DNA of 64,000 nucleotides from Mesorhizobium onobrychidis (GTDB lineage Bacteria > Pseudomonadota > Alphaproteobacteria > Rhizobiales > Rhizobiaceae), in assembly GCF_024707545.1 (NCBI RefSeq), contig NZ_CP062229.1:4321501-4385500 (forward strand), read 5' to 3'. The position numbers were made by a program, and so were the translations under genes. How positions within the stretch are numbered: position 1 is the first letter of the stretch; every line of letters begins with the position of its first letter. The notes beneath the pieces were generated by a model that saw only the letters and a program-made list of their open reading frames with translations, ran no database searches and was not told the DNA's origin. Below are positions 17,274-25,986 of the stretch, piece after piece.

Positions 17274-17975
17274 TCAGCCTTTCCTGGCGAGCCGCTCGAG
17301 CGTTTTGGCGTCGGAAAGTTCCCTTGCAGCGTCCTTGCCGATCCAGCGCGCCGTCTTGTCGGTCGAGACGGCCAGCTTTTGTGCCAGGGCAAGGGCAGCG
17401 CCGTGCAAATTCAGCGATCGCTTGCCGATCGAACGAAGCGCCCAGTTCACCGCTTTCTTCACAAAATTACGGCCGTCGGTGGCATGCGCTTCGATGATCG
17501 AGAGGAAGTCGAGGAAGGTCGCCTCTGGCTCCTTCTTCCGGTGGACCACCGACCAGGCCATCATGGCAAAGGCTGTCCGTCGAACGAATTCCCGTTCGTC
17601 GGCTGCGAATTCGGCGATCAGTTCCCTCCAGGAATCCGTATCGACAAAGAGATCGGAGACGCCGTCGACGATATCCCATGAGTCGAAAGTCGCCGCCCAT
17701 CGTCTTGCATCCGCGGCAGAGAACCGCTTCGGATCGGCCGTGACGGAAGCGATGAACTGCGCTTCCATGATACCTGTCTGCCATAGCTCGAAGGCCCGCT
17801 CATGGTTGCGCGTGATTTTCCTGGCAATCTGCCGTTGCACGCCATGCGAGATGCCGAGCGCACGTTCGATCTTGATGCCGTAACGCAACATGCCGACGCG
17901 GTTCTCCTCCGAGCCGATCGAGCGCAGATGGTCGATAATTTCCTCGGCGCTGGATTGAGGGGACAGCTCGGCCAA
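17274..17975 (-). CDS. DNA alkylation repair protein (AlkD-like HEAT-repeat family)
   Basis: The 233-residue protein is built of HEAT-like helical repeats, as in AlkC/AlkD glycosylases that release alkylated bases without base flipping. Recognisable segments are VGMLRYGIKIERALGISHGV, WDIVDGVSDLFVD, FVRRTAFAMMAWSVVHRKK and DGRNFVKKAVNWALRSIGKR; the WDIVD and VKKAVNWALRxIGK segments are typical of the family. It is the downstream gene behind the NAD-dependent dehydrogenase, eight bases after that gene's stop. Glycosylase activity is inferred from family only. Confidence 0.88.
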   Translation of the reverse strand: MAELSPQSSAEEIIDHLRSIGSEENRVGMLRYGIKIERALGISHGVQRQIARKITRNHERAFELWQTGIMEAQFIASVTADPKRFSAADARRWAATFDSWDIVDGVSDLFVDTDSWRELIAEFAADEREFVRRTAFAMMAWSVVHRKKEPEATFLDFLSIIEAHATDGRNFVKKAVNWALRSIGKRSLNLHGAALALAQKLAVSTDKTARWIGKDAARELSDAKTLERLARKG

Positions 17976-17983
17976 GACGAAAC

Positions 17984-18853
17984 CTACTTTTCCAATCGCG
18001 CCAGCAAAGAGGACGTATCCCAGCGTTTGCCGCCCATCCCCTGCACATCCTTGTAGAATTGGTCGACAAGTGCCGTCACCGGCAGCTTGGCGCCGTTGCG
18101 GTCGGCCTCCGCCAGGCAGATGCCGAGATCCTTGCGCATCCAGTCGACGGCGAAGCCGAAATCATATTTGCCGGCATTCATCGTCTTGTGGCGGTTCTCC
18201 ATCTGCCATGAGCCGGCCGCGCCCTTGGAGATCACCTCGATGACTTTTTCGATGTCGAGCCCGGCCTTCTTGCCGAAATGGATGCCCTCGGCCAGCCCTT
18301 GGACAAGACCGGCGATGCAGATCTGGTTGATCATCTTGGTGAGCTGGCCGGAGCCGGCCGGACCCATCAGCCCGACCATGCGGGCATAGGCATCGATGAC
18401 GGGCTTTGCTTTGTCGAAGGCTTTCTGTTCGCCGCCGACCATGACGGTCAGCACGCCGTTTTCGGCGCCGGCCTGACCGCCGGAGACCGGTGCGTCGAGG
18501 AACGAGAAACCGCGCACTTGCGCCTTCTCAGCCAGTTCGCGCGCAACTTCAGCCGAGGCCGTGGTGTTGTCGATGAAGATGGCTCCCTTCTTCATCGACT
18601 GGAACGCACCCTCGGCTCCAATCGTCACCGCGCGCAGGTCGTCATCATTGCCAACACAGGAAAAGACAAAGTCCTTGCCGTCAGCCGCTTCAGCCGGCGT
18701 GTTGGCGACACTCCCGCCATGCTGGGCAACCCATTGCTCGGCCTTTGCCTTGGTGCGGTTATAGACGGTGACGTAGTGGCCGCCCTTGTTCCTGAGATGT
18801 CCGGCCATTGGATAGCCCATGACGCCAAGACCGAGAAATGCCACCGATGCCAT
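17984..18853 (-). CDS. NAD(P)-dependent beta-hydroxyacid dehydrogenase (3-hydroxyisobutyrate dehydrogenase-like)
   Basis: This 289-residue protein matches the 3-hydroxyisobutyrate/tartronate semialdehyde reductase family. It has the Rossmann dinucleotide motif AFLGLGVMGYPMAGHL at the N-terminus, the substrate motif DAPVSGGQAGAENG and the catalytic lysine in GSGQLTKMINQI. Substrate (hydroxyisobutyrate, tartronate semialdehyde, threonate or another) cannot be settled by reading. I choose the ATG at 18851-18853 (MASVAFLG), which has GAAGGGA upstream. The AlkD-like gene follows on the same strand. Confidence 0.88.
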   Translation of the reverse strand: MASVAFLGLGVMGYPMAGHLRNKGGHYVTVYNRTKAKAEQWVAQHGGSVANTPAEAADGKDFVFSCVGNDDDLRAVTIGAEGAFQSMKKGAIFIDNTTASAEVARELAEKAQVRGFSFLDAPVSGGQAGAENGVLTVMVGGEQKAFDKAKPVIDAYARMVGLMGPAGSGQLTKMINQICIAGLVQGLAEGIHFGKKAGLDIEKVIEVISKGAAGSWQMENRHKTMNAGKYDFGFAVDWMRKDLGICLAEADRNGAKLPVTALVDQFYKDVQGMGGKRWDTSSLLARLEK

Positions 18854-18916
18854 GTTTTCGAATCCCTTCAAGCCTGTTTTCCGGCCTTCTTAGCGGATCA
18901 GGCAAAGCTATGGGAG

Positions 18917-19750
18917 TCAGCGGTGCAGATGTATGGTAATGCGCCGTTCTATCCACTCGACCGCGTGGCGGAGTATCTCGACAATGATCAGATAGATGAT
19001 CGCCGCCCAGATATAGGACTGGAAGTCGAAAGTGCGCGAATAGGTGAGCTTCGTAATGCCCATCAGATCATAGACGGTGATGAGGGCCACGATGGCGGAG
19101 CCTTTGATCATCAGGATGATCTCGTTGCCATAGGGACGCAGCGCCACGATCAGCGCCTGTGGCAGGATGACCTTGCGCAGTGTTTGCAGTTTGTGCAGGC
19201 CAAGCGAGGCAGCGCCTTCCCACTGACCTCTGGGGACGCTCTCGATAGCGCCGCGCAGGATCTCAGCCTGATAGGCTGCTGTATTGAGGGTGAACGAGAA
19301 AATGGCGCAGTACCAGGCTTCACGAAAAAAGCCCCACAGGCCGACAGCTTCAAGTGCCGGTCGAAACGAACCCACTCCATAGTAGATAAGAAAGACTTGT
19401 GTCAAAAGCGGAGTGCCGCGAAAGAAATAGACATAAGCGTAGGCAACGCTGGACAGGATCCGGTTCCTGGACATCCGCGCGTAGGCGACAGGAACTGAAA
19501 GGACGGCTCCCAACACGATCGACACAGCGACAAGCGTGAGCGTCACGCCAAGGCCAGAGATGTAGCCCGGGGCGTATTTTTGGAAGAGTTCGGAATTCCA
19601 AGCCTCGACCAAGTATACAATCATGCCGATGCCGAGCACGATCCAGAGACCGACCAACGCATATCCCAATACACGTTGCCGGGACCAGCCGCGCGGGATT
19701 GCTGGCGGTTTTTCGACCTTGGTCGCCACGTCGGCCGCTGCCGCACTCAT
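18917..19750 (-). CDS. Polar amino-acid ABC transporter permease (HisM-like)
   Basis: The 277-residue inner-membrane protein is one of two permeases of an amino-acid uptake system. After a hydrophilic N-terminus there is a first membrane helix (VLGYALVGLWIVLGIGMIVY), then a typical five-helix permease core. Signatures are FFRGTPLLTQVFLIYYG, and YQAEILRGAIESVPRGQWE with LPQALIVALRPYGNEI downstream, the latter being the coupling-helix region that contacts the ATPase. Its start overlaps the stop of the partner permease by four bases, so the two are translationally coupled. It is the last gene of the operon; no ATPase gene follows. Confidence 0.93.
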   Translation of the reverse strand: MSAAAADVATKVEKPPAIPRGWSRQRVLGYALVGLWIVLGIGMIVYLVEAWNSELFQKYAPGYISGLGVTLTLVAVSIVLGAVLSVPVAYARMSRNRILSSVAYAYVYFFRGTPLLTQVFLIYYGVGSFRPALEAVGLWGFFREAWYCAIFSFTLNTAAYQAEILRGAIESVPRGQWEGAASLGLHKLQTLRKVILPQALIVALRPYGNEIILMIKGSAIVALITVYDLMGITKLTYSRTFDFQSYIWAAIIYLIIVEILRHAVEWIERRITIHLHR

Positions 19751-20460
19751 CGTTGCACCTGTTGTCGGCCAACCCTGCGTTCAATGGCATTGATGCCGAA
19801 GGACGAGATGACGGCGAGGAGCAGATAGATAAGAGCAGCGACCCCAAAAAACAGGAATGCATGCTTGGTGACGCGGGCGGCGACGCCCGCTTGCCGCAAT
19901 ATGTCGGCAAGACCGATGGCGGATACCAGCGCTGTATCCTTGAGGAGGATGAGCCACAGATTGGCAAGACCCGGCAGGGCAATACGGATAAGCTGCGGCA
20001 GCACCACCAGTCGCATCGTCTGCCAGCCCGACAGGCCAACCGAATAGCCGCCCTCATACTGTCCCTTCGGAATGGCGCGGAACGCGGAGAGGAAGACCTC
20101 GCTGGCATAGGACGAGAAGACGACGCCGAGCGCGATCATGCCGGAAACAAATGCGTTCACTTCGACCGCAGCGGTCGGGTCATACAGACGCATCAATTGC
20201 TGGATGCCGATTTGCGCGCCGTAAAAGATCATGAACAGGGTCAGCAGCTCGGGCAATCCACGAAAGATCGTGGTGTAAATATTGCCGGCCAGCCGCAGCG
20301 ACGGCTCGTTGGATTGCTTGGCCAGTGCGACCAGGAAGCCGATCACCAGACCGACAGGCAGGGTCGCGGCTGCAAGCGAAACGGTGATGAAAACACCATA
20401 GGCGATGTCGTCGAGCCAGCCTTCGGGTCCCCAACTGAGCAGCGTCCAAACGCTTTGCAT
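19747..20460 (-). CDS. Polar amino-acid ABC transporter permease (HisQ-like)
   Basis: The 237-residue permease partners the HisM-like protein. It contains VFITVSLAAATLPVGLVIGF, FRGLPELLTLFMIFYGAQIG, YASEVFLSAFRAIPKGQYEG and VVLPQLIRIALPGLANL, all typical of polar amino-acid permeases. About five membrane helices are predicted. It lies between the binding-protein gene (upstream, 112-base gap with a hairpin) and the second permease (4-base overlap). Arginine, lysine, ornithine or histidine are the likely substrates, judging from the binding protein. Confidence 0.93.
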   Translation of the reverse strand: MQSVWTLLSWGPEGWLDDIAYGVFITVSLAAATLPVGLVIGFLVALAKQSNEPSLRLAGNIYTTIFRGLPELLTLFMIFYGAQIGIQQLMRLYDPTAAVEVNAFVSGMIALGVVFSSYASEVFLSAFRAIPKGQYEGGYSVGLSGWQTMRLVVLPQLIRIALPGLANLWLILLKDTALVSAIGLADILRQAGVAARVTKHAFLFFGVAALIYLLLAVISSFGINAIERRVGRQQVQR

Positions 20461-20530
20461 CCGCCTGCCTGTTCTCCTCTATGGCTTTTTGAGAGCGCGG
20501 CGTCGCGCCTCGCGCGCCGCTCCTTGCGCA

Positions 20531-20553
20531 AACGGCGGGGATGTCCCGCCGTT
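20531..20553 (-). promoter_or_regulatory. Intra-operon hairpin after the amino-acid binding-protein gene
   Basis: Perfect 9-bp arms AACGGCGGG and CCCGCCGTT with a 5-base loop lie about 20 bases past the binding-protein stop and before the permeases, without a clear T-run. Hairpins here typically protect the upstream mRNA or attenuate read-through, giving more binding protein than permease. The role is inferred. Confidence 0.55.
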
Positions 20554-20572
20554 CGCTGTCAACCCGGAAGGA

Positions 20573-21355
20573 TTAGGACTCGCCGCCGTAGACGTCGTAC
20601 TTGAAGTACTTGTCGTTGATTTCCTTGTACTTTCCGTTGGCGCGGATGGCGTCGATCGCCTTATTGAATTGATTGACCAGTTCGGTCTCGCCCTTGCGTA
20701 CCGCGATGCCGGCGCCCGGACCATGGATCTCGATGTCGGGCGTGATCGAACCGATCAGCTTGCAGCAGGCGCCGTCCGGCGTGGCAAGCCAGCCTTCGAG
20801 AACAGTGATATCGTCATTGACCGCATCAACGCGGCCATTGGCGAGATCGAGCTGATATTCCTGGGCGGTCGGGTACGGCTTGATTGTACTGTCGGTATAA
20901 GCCTTGGTTGAATAATTGAAGTGGGTGGTGGACGCCTGCACGCCGATCGTCTTGCCGGCGAGATCTTCCTTGGTCACGCCCTTGATGTCGCTGTCCTTGG
21001 GCGCGGCGATCGCCGGCGGCGTGTTGTAGTATTTGTTGGTGAAGTCGACCTTCTCGGCACGCTCCGGCGTGATCGACATCGAGGCGACGATGGCGTCGAA
21101 CTTGCCGGCCTGAAGCGCCGGGATAATGCCGTCCCAATCCTGCGCGACGAAAGTGCATTTCACCTTCATCTCGCCGCAAAGCGCCTTGGCGATATCGATA
21201 TCGAAGCCCACGAGCTGGCCATCAGCGGTCAGGTTGTTGAACGGCGGATAGGCTCCCTCCGTGCCGATCCTCAAAGTTTTCTCCTGAGCCTGGGCAACAC
21301 CCAATGTCAGCAGCGCGGCCGATGCGGCGAGCGCAATACGCAGTGCAGTACGCAT
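20573..21355 (-). CDS. Polar amino-acid ABC transporter substrate-binding protein (ArgT/HisJ-like)
   Basis: A 260-residue periplasmic binding protein with a signal peptide ending near residue 23 (GVAQA, then QEKTLRIG). The mature domain opens with the family pattern TEGAYPPFNNLTADGQLVGF, then DIDIAKALCGEMKVKCTF, and has DWDGIIPALQAGKFDAIVAS, typical of lysine/arginine/ornithine binding proteins. The ATG at 21353-21355 has GAGAGGA just upstream; the longer open frame before it has no signal-like features. It is the first gene of the operon, so its promoter lies within 21356-21569. Confidence 0.93.
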   Translation of the reverse strand: MRTALRIALAASAALLTLGVAQAQEKTLRIGTEGAYPPFNNLTADGQLVGFDIDIAKALCGEMKVKCTFVAQDWDGIIPALQAGKFDAIVASMSITPERAEKVDFTNKYYNTPPAIAAPKDSDIKGVTKEDLAGKTIGVQASTTHFNYSTKAYTDSTIKPYPTAQEYQLDLANGRVDAVNDDITVLEGWLATPDGACCKLIGSITPDIEIHGPGAGIAVRKGETELVNQFNKAIDAIRANGKYKEINDKYFKYDVYGGES

Positions 21356-21569
21356 GATGGTCCTCTCTGTATGTTCCCGGCCGTCGTTCCAAACGGCTCT
21401 GTGGGCGGTTCTTTTGACCGCCCGCTGGCGCGATACTCCCATTCTTTCCCAAGAAAAAGCAACTGTAAAACCGTTGCTTGCGGGTTTCGCATTCCCAGAC
21501 AATGCTGACGTTGCGGCAGGCATACCAACGAGGAAATAGGGGGCGGCCGATGCTCCTTCGGCAGTACCC

Positions 21570-22079
21570 TCAGCGCGTCAAACCTGTCGCGCGCTCGATG
21601 AAGTCGGCTATCGATTTCGTGTCGTCGAGATCGAAGACAGGCAGGCTTTCGTCCGCTATGGCGAAGTCGGCGGCGATGGCGACGATATGCGGATCATTTG
21701 CCGAAAGCGGTGCCAGGTCCTTAGCCTCCAGACGCCGCGTCTCGATCTTGCTGTGCGCCTCGCGCTTGTAACCTTCGACCAGCACGATGTCGGAGGTGCC
21801 GAGCCGCGACAGGATCGCGTCCAGCGTCGGCTCGTCCTCGTCGCGCAATTCGTGCATCAGGGCCCAGCGCCTGTCCGACACGATGGCGACTTCCGTGGCT
21901 CCGGCCTGTCGGTGGCGAAAGCTGTCCGCTCCCGGCTTGTCGATGTCGAAATCATGATGGGCGTGTTTCACCGTCGAGACTTTCCAACCACGCCGAACGA
22001 GTTCGGCGACCAGCTTTTCGGTTAGTGTCGTCTTGCCGGAATTCTTCCAACCGGTGATACCGAAGACGCGTCTCATCAT
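21570..22079 (-). CDS. mobB: Molybdopterin-guanine dinucleotide biosynthesis protein B
   Basis: The 169-residue GTP-binding protein assists MobA in attaching GMP to molybdopterin. The P-loop is GWKNSGKTTL near residue 10, followed by KVSTVKHAHHDFDIDKPGAD and HRQAGATEVAIVS, both conserved in MobB. Its start overlaps the mobA stop by four bases, so the two are coupled. The cofactor produced could serve the molybdenum hydroxylase encoded at 775-3437 if that enzyme uses a dinucleotide form; MCD-using members would need a different transferase. Confidence 0.93.
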   Translation of the reverse strand: MMRRVFGITGWKNSGKTTLTEKLVAELVRRGWKVSTVKHAHHDFDIDKPGADSFRHRQAGATEVAIVSDRRWALMHELRDEDEPTLDAILSRLGTSDIVLVEGYKREAHSKIETRRLEAKDLAPLSANDPHIVAIAADFAIADESLPVFDLDDTKSIADFIERATGLTR

Positions 22080-22708
22080 GGCTCCATGGTCTGCAACAGA
22101 CGTTCGGCCCGAACAAGGTCGTCTGAAGTATTGATGTTGAAGAAGGGGTCGTGCAGATGGCCTCCCGAGGTCAACATCGGGAATTCCACATCGAAAAAGT
22201 CATGCCGGTCGATAAAAGCGGAAACCCGCCTGATATCCTCATCGACCAGAAAACGCCGCAGAGCCTGGTGGAGCCCCAGCGGCCAGAGCGCGAATGTCGG
22301 ATGCCGTTTGCCGCCGGAACAGGCGACGGCGATCGCGCCGGGACGTTCGTCGACCGCCGCGGCCAGCCGTTCAACCAGATTTTCGGGCAGGAACGGTGTA
22401 TCGCCCGCAGCCGTGACAAGGGCCTCGCAAGTCGTATTCGCGGCAGCCCATTCGAGGCCGGTCAGGATCCCGGCGAGCGGTCCGGCATGACCTTTCACCG
22501 TATCGGCAAACACCGGAAGCCCGACCCCGGCAAACCGTGCCGGGTCGCCATTGGCGCTGAGCACCAGCGGACCGACCTGCGGAGCAAAGCGCGCAACGAC
22601 ATGGTCCAGCAGGCTGCCGCCGCCAAGCGCAAGCAGGCCCTTGTCGCCGCCGCCCATTCGCCGCGACTGGCCACCGGCCAGAATGACGCCGGCAATCTCT
22701 TTAGTCAT
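22076..22708 (-). CDS. mobA: Molybdenum cofactor guanylyltransferase
   Basis: The 210-residue nucleotidyltransferase starts with the GTP-binding signature VILAGGQSRRMGGGDKGLL and continues with the Rossmann-like fold; TAAGDTPFLPENLV holds the metal-binding aspartate region and DPFFNINTSDDL marks the C-terminus. It converts molybdopterin to the guanine dinucleotide form used by DMSO-reductase-family enzymes. It is followed by mobB with a 4-base overlap, and preceded 40 bases away by an EamA transporter gene on the same strand. Confidence 0.93.
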   Translation of the reverse strand: MTKEIAGVILAGGQSRRMGGGDKGLLALGGGSLLDHVVARFAPQVGPLVLSANGDPARFAGVGLPVFADTVKGHAGPLAGILTGLEWAAANTTCEALVTAAGDTPFLPENLVERLAAAVDERPGAIAVACSGGKRHPTFALWPLGLHQALRRFLVDEDIRRVSAFIDRHDFFDVEFPMLTSGGHLHDPFFNINTSDDLVRAERLLQTMEP

Positions 22709-22748
22709 CGTCTATCGTCCATGCGGTCACTCGCCGCGAACGGCAGGC

Positions 22749-23717
22749 CTATATGCCGTCCGGCGCCATATCAGGTCCAGCGCTTTCGGCGGCTGTCTTT
22801 CGCCGGCCGACGATCCGTTCGCGGTAAAGTGCGTAGAGGCCGGAGCCGACGATGACGATGGCGCCGAGGATCATCGGCAGGTCGGGGACGTCGCCGAAGA
22901 TGAACAGGCCAAGCAGGATCGACCAGAGCAGGGCTGTGTAGCGGAACGGCGCGATGAACGAGATGTCGCCCACCCGCATCGCCATGATGATGAACTGGTA
23001 ACCGATGACCACGAGCACTGCCGCCAATGCCAGGAACGCCGTGCTTTCACCCGTCATCGGTGTCCACCCGCCCATTGGCAAAAGCAGCGCCGCGCCGAGC
23101 ATTGTCATGGCGAGTGCCGTGGTGGTCGACACCAGCAATGTCGGAATGGCTTGCGGTATCCGCTTGGTGGCCAGGTCACGCACCGCACAACAGGCGACAC
23201 AGGCCAGCGCCAGCAGCGAATAGATGCTGAACCCCTCGAAGCCTGGTCGCACGATGATCAGCACGCCGGCAAAACCGATGGCGATGGCCAGCCAGCGCCG
23301 CCAGCCGACGCCTTCGTTGAACACAAGTGCTGCGCCCATCGTCACGGCCAGCGGCAGCGCCTGCAGCACGGCCGAGACATTGGCAATCGGCAGATGGGCA
23401 AGGGCGATGAGAAACGACACGGTAGCACCGGCTTCGCCGGCGACGCGCACCGCAACCATCGGTTGCAGCATCGAGCCGGGCAGGGCAAGCGCACCGCGTT
23501 GCCAGGCAAGCAGGCCCACGAAAAGCGAAGCGAAGGCACCGCGGATCAGCATGACCTGCGCCATGTTCATGGATTCCGACGAGACTTTGGTGATCGCGTC
23601 GTTGAGGGTGAAACCAATCATGGCCACCACCATGAACAGCGCGCCGCGAAGATTTGGGGAAAGAAGCAAAGGCGATACCGGTTGTGCTTTTGCATCAAGC
23701 CTGTAGCAGCCGGTCAT
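22749..23717 (-). CDS. DMT superfamily (EamA) transporter
   Basis: The 322-residue membrane protein has about ten hydrophobic helices in two EamA repeats (roughly residues 25-155 and 170-300). Segments include LFMVVAMIGFTLNDAITK, GWRRWLAIAIGFAGVLIIV and FRYTALLWSILLGLFIFGD. Drug/metabolite exporters of this type move amino acids, purines or other small molecules; the substrate is unknown. It sits between moaA and mobA on the same strand, so co-transcription is likely, but a link to molybdenum metabolism is only suggested by position. Confidence 0.88.
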   Translation of the reverse strand: MTGCYRLDAKAQPVSPLLLSPNLRGALFMVVAMIGFTLNDAITKVSSESMNMAQVMLIRGAFASLFVGLLAWQRGALALPGSMLQPMVAVRVAGEAGATVSFLIALAHLPIANVSAVLQALPLAVTMGAALVFNEGVGWRRWLAIAIGFAGVLIIVRPGFEGFSIYSLLALACVACCAVRDLATKRIPQAIPTLLVSTTTALAMTMLGAALLLPMGGWTPMTGESTAFLALAAVLVVIGYQFIIMAMRVGDISFIAPFRYTALLWSILLGLFIFGDVPDLPMILGAIVIVGSGLYALYRERIVGRRKTAAESAGPDMAPDGI

Positions 23718-23819
23718 AAGACAGCAACGTTAAAGGGCTGGGCCACAGCCTTTCGCGTGGCCCGTTGCATCCTTCTCGCAAGAGCGGCAGGATTTATTTC
23801 GGCGTTGTGACCGAGAAGA

Positions 23820-24815
23820 TCAGCCGCCGGTGACACTCATGTGCCGCGACACCGAGGGACGGTTGGTACGGCGGTCGATGATGAAATCATGGCCCTTGGG
23901 CTTGCGGCCAATGGCTTCATCGATGGCGTCGGCGACCAGTTCATTGCCTTCGGATGCACGCAACGGCGCGCGCAGATCGGCGGCATCCTCCTGGCCGAGG
24001 CACATATAGAGCGTGCCGGTGCAGGTCAGCCGGACGCGGTTGCAGCTCTCGCAGAAATTATGCGTCATCGGCGTGATGAAGCCGAGCCTGCCACCAGTCT
24101 CGGCGACGTGGACGTAGCGGGCCGGACCACCGGTCTTGTAGGGGATATCGGTCAGCGTGAACTGCCGCTCAAGTGCTGCGCGCAGCAGCGACAGCGGCAG
24201 ATACTGGTCGGTGCGGTCGGCGTCGATCTCGCCCATCGGCATGGTTTCGATGACCGTCAACTCCATGCCGCGGCCGTGCGCCCAGCGCAGCATCTCCGGC
24301 AGCTCGGCGTCATTGAAATCCTTCAGCGCCACCGCATTGAGCTTTACCTTCAGCCCCGCTGCCTGCGCGGCGTCGATGCCGTCCATGACCTTGTCGAGAT
24401 TGCCCCAGCGGGTAATCTGGCGGAATTTTTCCGGGTCCAGCGTGTCGAGCGAGACGTTGATGCGCTTGACCCCGCAATCGGCGAGATCAGCGGCAAAGCG
24501 CGAAAGCTGCGAGCCGTTGGTGGTCAGCGTCAGTTCTTCCAGAGCGCCGCTCTCGAGATGACGCGAAATCTGACGCACCAGATGCATGATGTTCTTGCGC
24601 ACCAGCGGCTCGCCGCCGGTAAGACGCAGTTTCCTGACGCCCTTTTCGATGAAAACCGTGCATAGTCGGTCGAGCTCTTCCAGCGACAGCAGATCCTTCT
24701 TGGGAAGGAACGCCATGTCCTCGGCCATGCAATAGGTACAGCGGAAGTCGCAGCGGTCGGTGACCGACACGCGCAGATAGCTGATCGTGCGACCAAAAGG
24801 ATCGATCATGTCCAT
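23820..24815 (-). CDS. moaA: GTP 3',8-cyclase
   Basis: MoaA is the radical SAM enzyme that opens molybdenum cofactor synthesis by converting GTP to 3',8-cyclo-7,8-dihydro-GTP. The N-terminal cluster motif is CDFRCTYC (C22, C26, C29), followed by [14 protein letters not shown]. The second cluster lies in [20 protein letters not shown], and the protein ends in the conserved GG tail (MSVTGG) needed for activation by MoaA chemistry. I choose the ATG at 24813-24815 ([12 protein letters not shown]), giving 331 residues, the usual length; 24809 is an alternative. It is divergent from the DUF971 gene. Confidence 0.93.
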   Translation of the reverse strand: MDMIDPFGRTISYLRVSVTDRCDFRCTYCMAEDMAFLPKKDLLSLEELDRLCTVFIEKGVRKLRLTGGEPLVRKNIMHLVRQISRHLESGALEELTLTTNGSQLSRFAADLADCGVKRINVSLDTLDPEKFRQITRWGNLDKVMDGIDAAQAAGLKVKLNAVALKDFNDAELPEMLRWAHGRGMELTVIETMPMGEIDADRTDQYLPLSLLRAALERQFTLTDIPYKTGGPARYVHVAETGGRLGFITPMTHNFCESCNRVRLTCTGTLYMCLGQEDAADLRAPLRASEGNELVADAIDEAIGRKPKGHDFIIDRRTNRPSVSRHMSVTGG

Positions 24816-25014
24816 GCTGGTGCGTTTCCCGTGGCTGCGAACGGCTTCGTTATATATGGCTATGTGATACGATCCAACCTGCGATTCAAGATAAGAAGTT
24901 TCGATCCTAGGCAACATCGCGCCGCCGACAGATCGTGTCGGAAGTTTCGAAGCGGCCTTTTCCCGCTGCGCGAAGCGGCGTAGGGAAAGGACAGATGATG
25001 CGGAACTTATCACT

Positions 25015-25368
25015 ATGACGGCGCCGAAGGAACTCAGGGTCTCGAAGGACCGCAGGCTGCTTACCGTGACATTCCCGGACCATCAGCCATTCGAACTGCC
25101 GGCGGAGCTGCTGCGGGTGGCCTCGCCATCGGCCGAAGTGCAGGGACATTCGCCCGAACAGCGCGTGACCGTTCCCGGCAAGCGCAACGTTGCGATCCTG
25201 AAGATCGAGCCGGTCGGCAACTATGCCGTACGCATCACCTTCGACGATTTTCACGATACCGGCATCTTCACCTGGAATTACCTGCATACGCTGGGTCATG
25301 AGAAGGACGCACGCTGGGCCGCCTATCTCGCCGAGCTGGAAGAGAAGGGGCTAAGCCGCGATCGTTGA
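25015..25368 (+). CDS. DUF971 (gamma-butyrobetaine hydroxylase-like N-terminal domain) protein
   Basis: This 117-residue protein consists of the small DUF971 domain alone: [20 protein letters not shown], then [20 protein letters not shown] and [12 protein letters not shown]. The domain is also the N-terminal part of gamma-butyrobetaine and trimethyllysine hydroxylases; standalone versions are linked to iron-sulfur or cofactor proteins by neighbourhood in many bacteria, without a firm role. It is divergent from moaA across a 199-base spacer, a frequent association in alphaproteobacteria. Confidence 0.85.
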   Translation: MTAPKELRVSKDRRLLTVTFPDHQPFELPAELLRVASPSAEVQGHSPEQRVTVPGKRNVAILKIEPVGNYAVRITFDDFHDTGIFTWNYLHTLGHEKDARWAAYLAELEEKGLSRDR

Positions 25369-25390
25369 ATGGTTTCCGCGGGACGCTCGG

Positions 25391-25816
25391 TCAACGCAGG
25401 ATCGCCAGTATTTCGCTGGTGTCGTAATAAAACGGCGTGCCTTCGATCAGCCGGTCATCCTTGAAGCGCAAGACTTCGGCAAACGGCTGTTTGATGGTTG
25501 CACCATTGGCCCGCGATGTCAGCGAAAGTGTGCAGCTCATGAATACCATGTCATCGTTTTGGGCAGCTTGAAGGCTCTCTACGGTCACGTCGCTCCAGAT
25601 TTCCCGCATCTTGCGGAAAAGGGCGCCAACGCCGTCGAGGCCATTCCAGTCACCGGCATAGGGCAGGGACTGCGGCTCATGCACGACAACTTCCGCGTGA
25701 AATGCGCTGGCAAGCATATCGAGGCTCTCCGACCCTGATTGCAGGAAGCGCATTTCAGCCTCGAACATATTTTCAAGAAGTTCCATGGCGACGCGTCGTC
25801 CTTGAGGTTTATCCAT
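25391..25816 (-). CDS. NTF2-like / SnoaL-type small protein
   Basis: The 141-residue protein has the cone-shaped NTF2-like fold pattern: an N-terminal helical part (FEAEMRFLQSGSESLDMLAS), VVVHEPQSLPYAGDWNGLDG and C-terminal strands ending in RFKDDRLIEGTPFYYDT. The family includes polyketide cyclases, ester isomerases and non-enzymatic binders; no catalytic assignment is possible here. It is divergent from the PPOX-type flavoprotein gene with about 170 bases between starts. Confidence 0.75.
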   Translation of the reverse strand: MDKPQGRRVAMELLENMFEAEMRFLQSGSESLDMLASAFHAEVVVHEPQSLPYAGDWNGLDGVGALFRKMREIWSDVTVESLQAAQNDDMVFMSCTLSLTSRANGATIKQPFAEVLRFKDDRLIEGTPFYYDTSEILAILR

Positions 25817-25986
25817 TTTCGGTTCTCCGTGTTCGGCAGCACGATCAGTATCGTCCTATCAACGCGGCTTGCCCTTAATATTGGTGGTTCGACACCCGTT
25901 TCCAGACGGCCGAACTGACGTGCAGCAGGTGTCGTCAAAACGTCACGGATTTGGAGTAGCGCCGGCAAAGGTTCGGAGACGAAAAC

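Noticed and set aside
18278..19498. 406-codon open frame on the plus strand
   Set aside because: Runs antisense across two real genes (dehydrogenase and HisM-like permease) and their spacer; not a gene.
24816..25014. Molybdenum-cofactor riboswitch upstream of moaA
   Set aside because: The spacer is short and shows none of the paired segments expected of the Moco motif.
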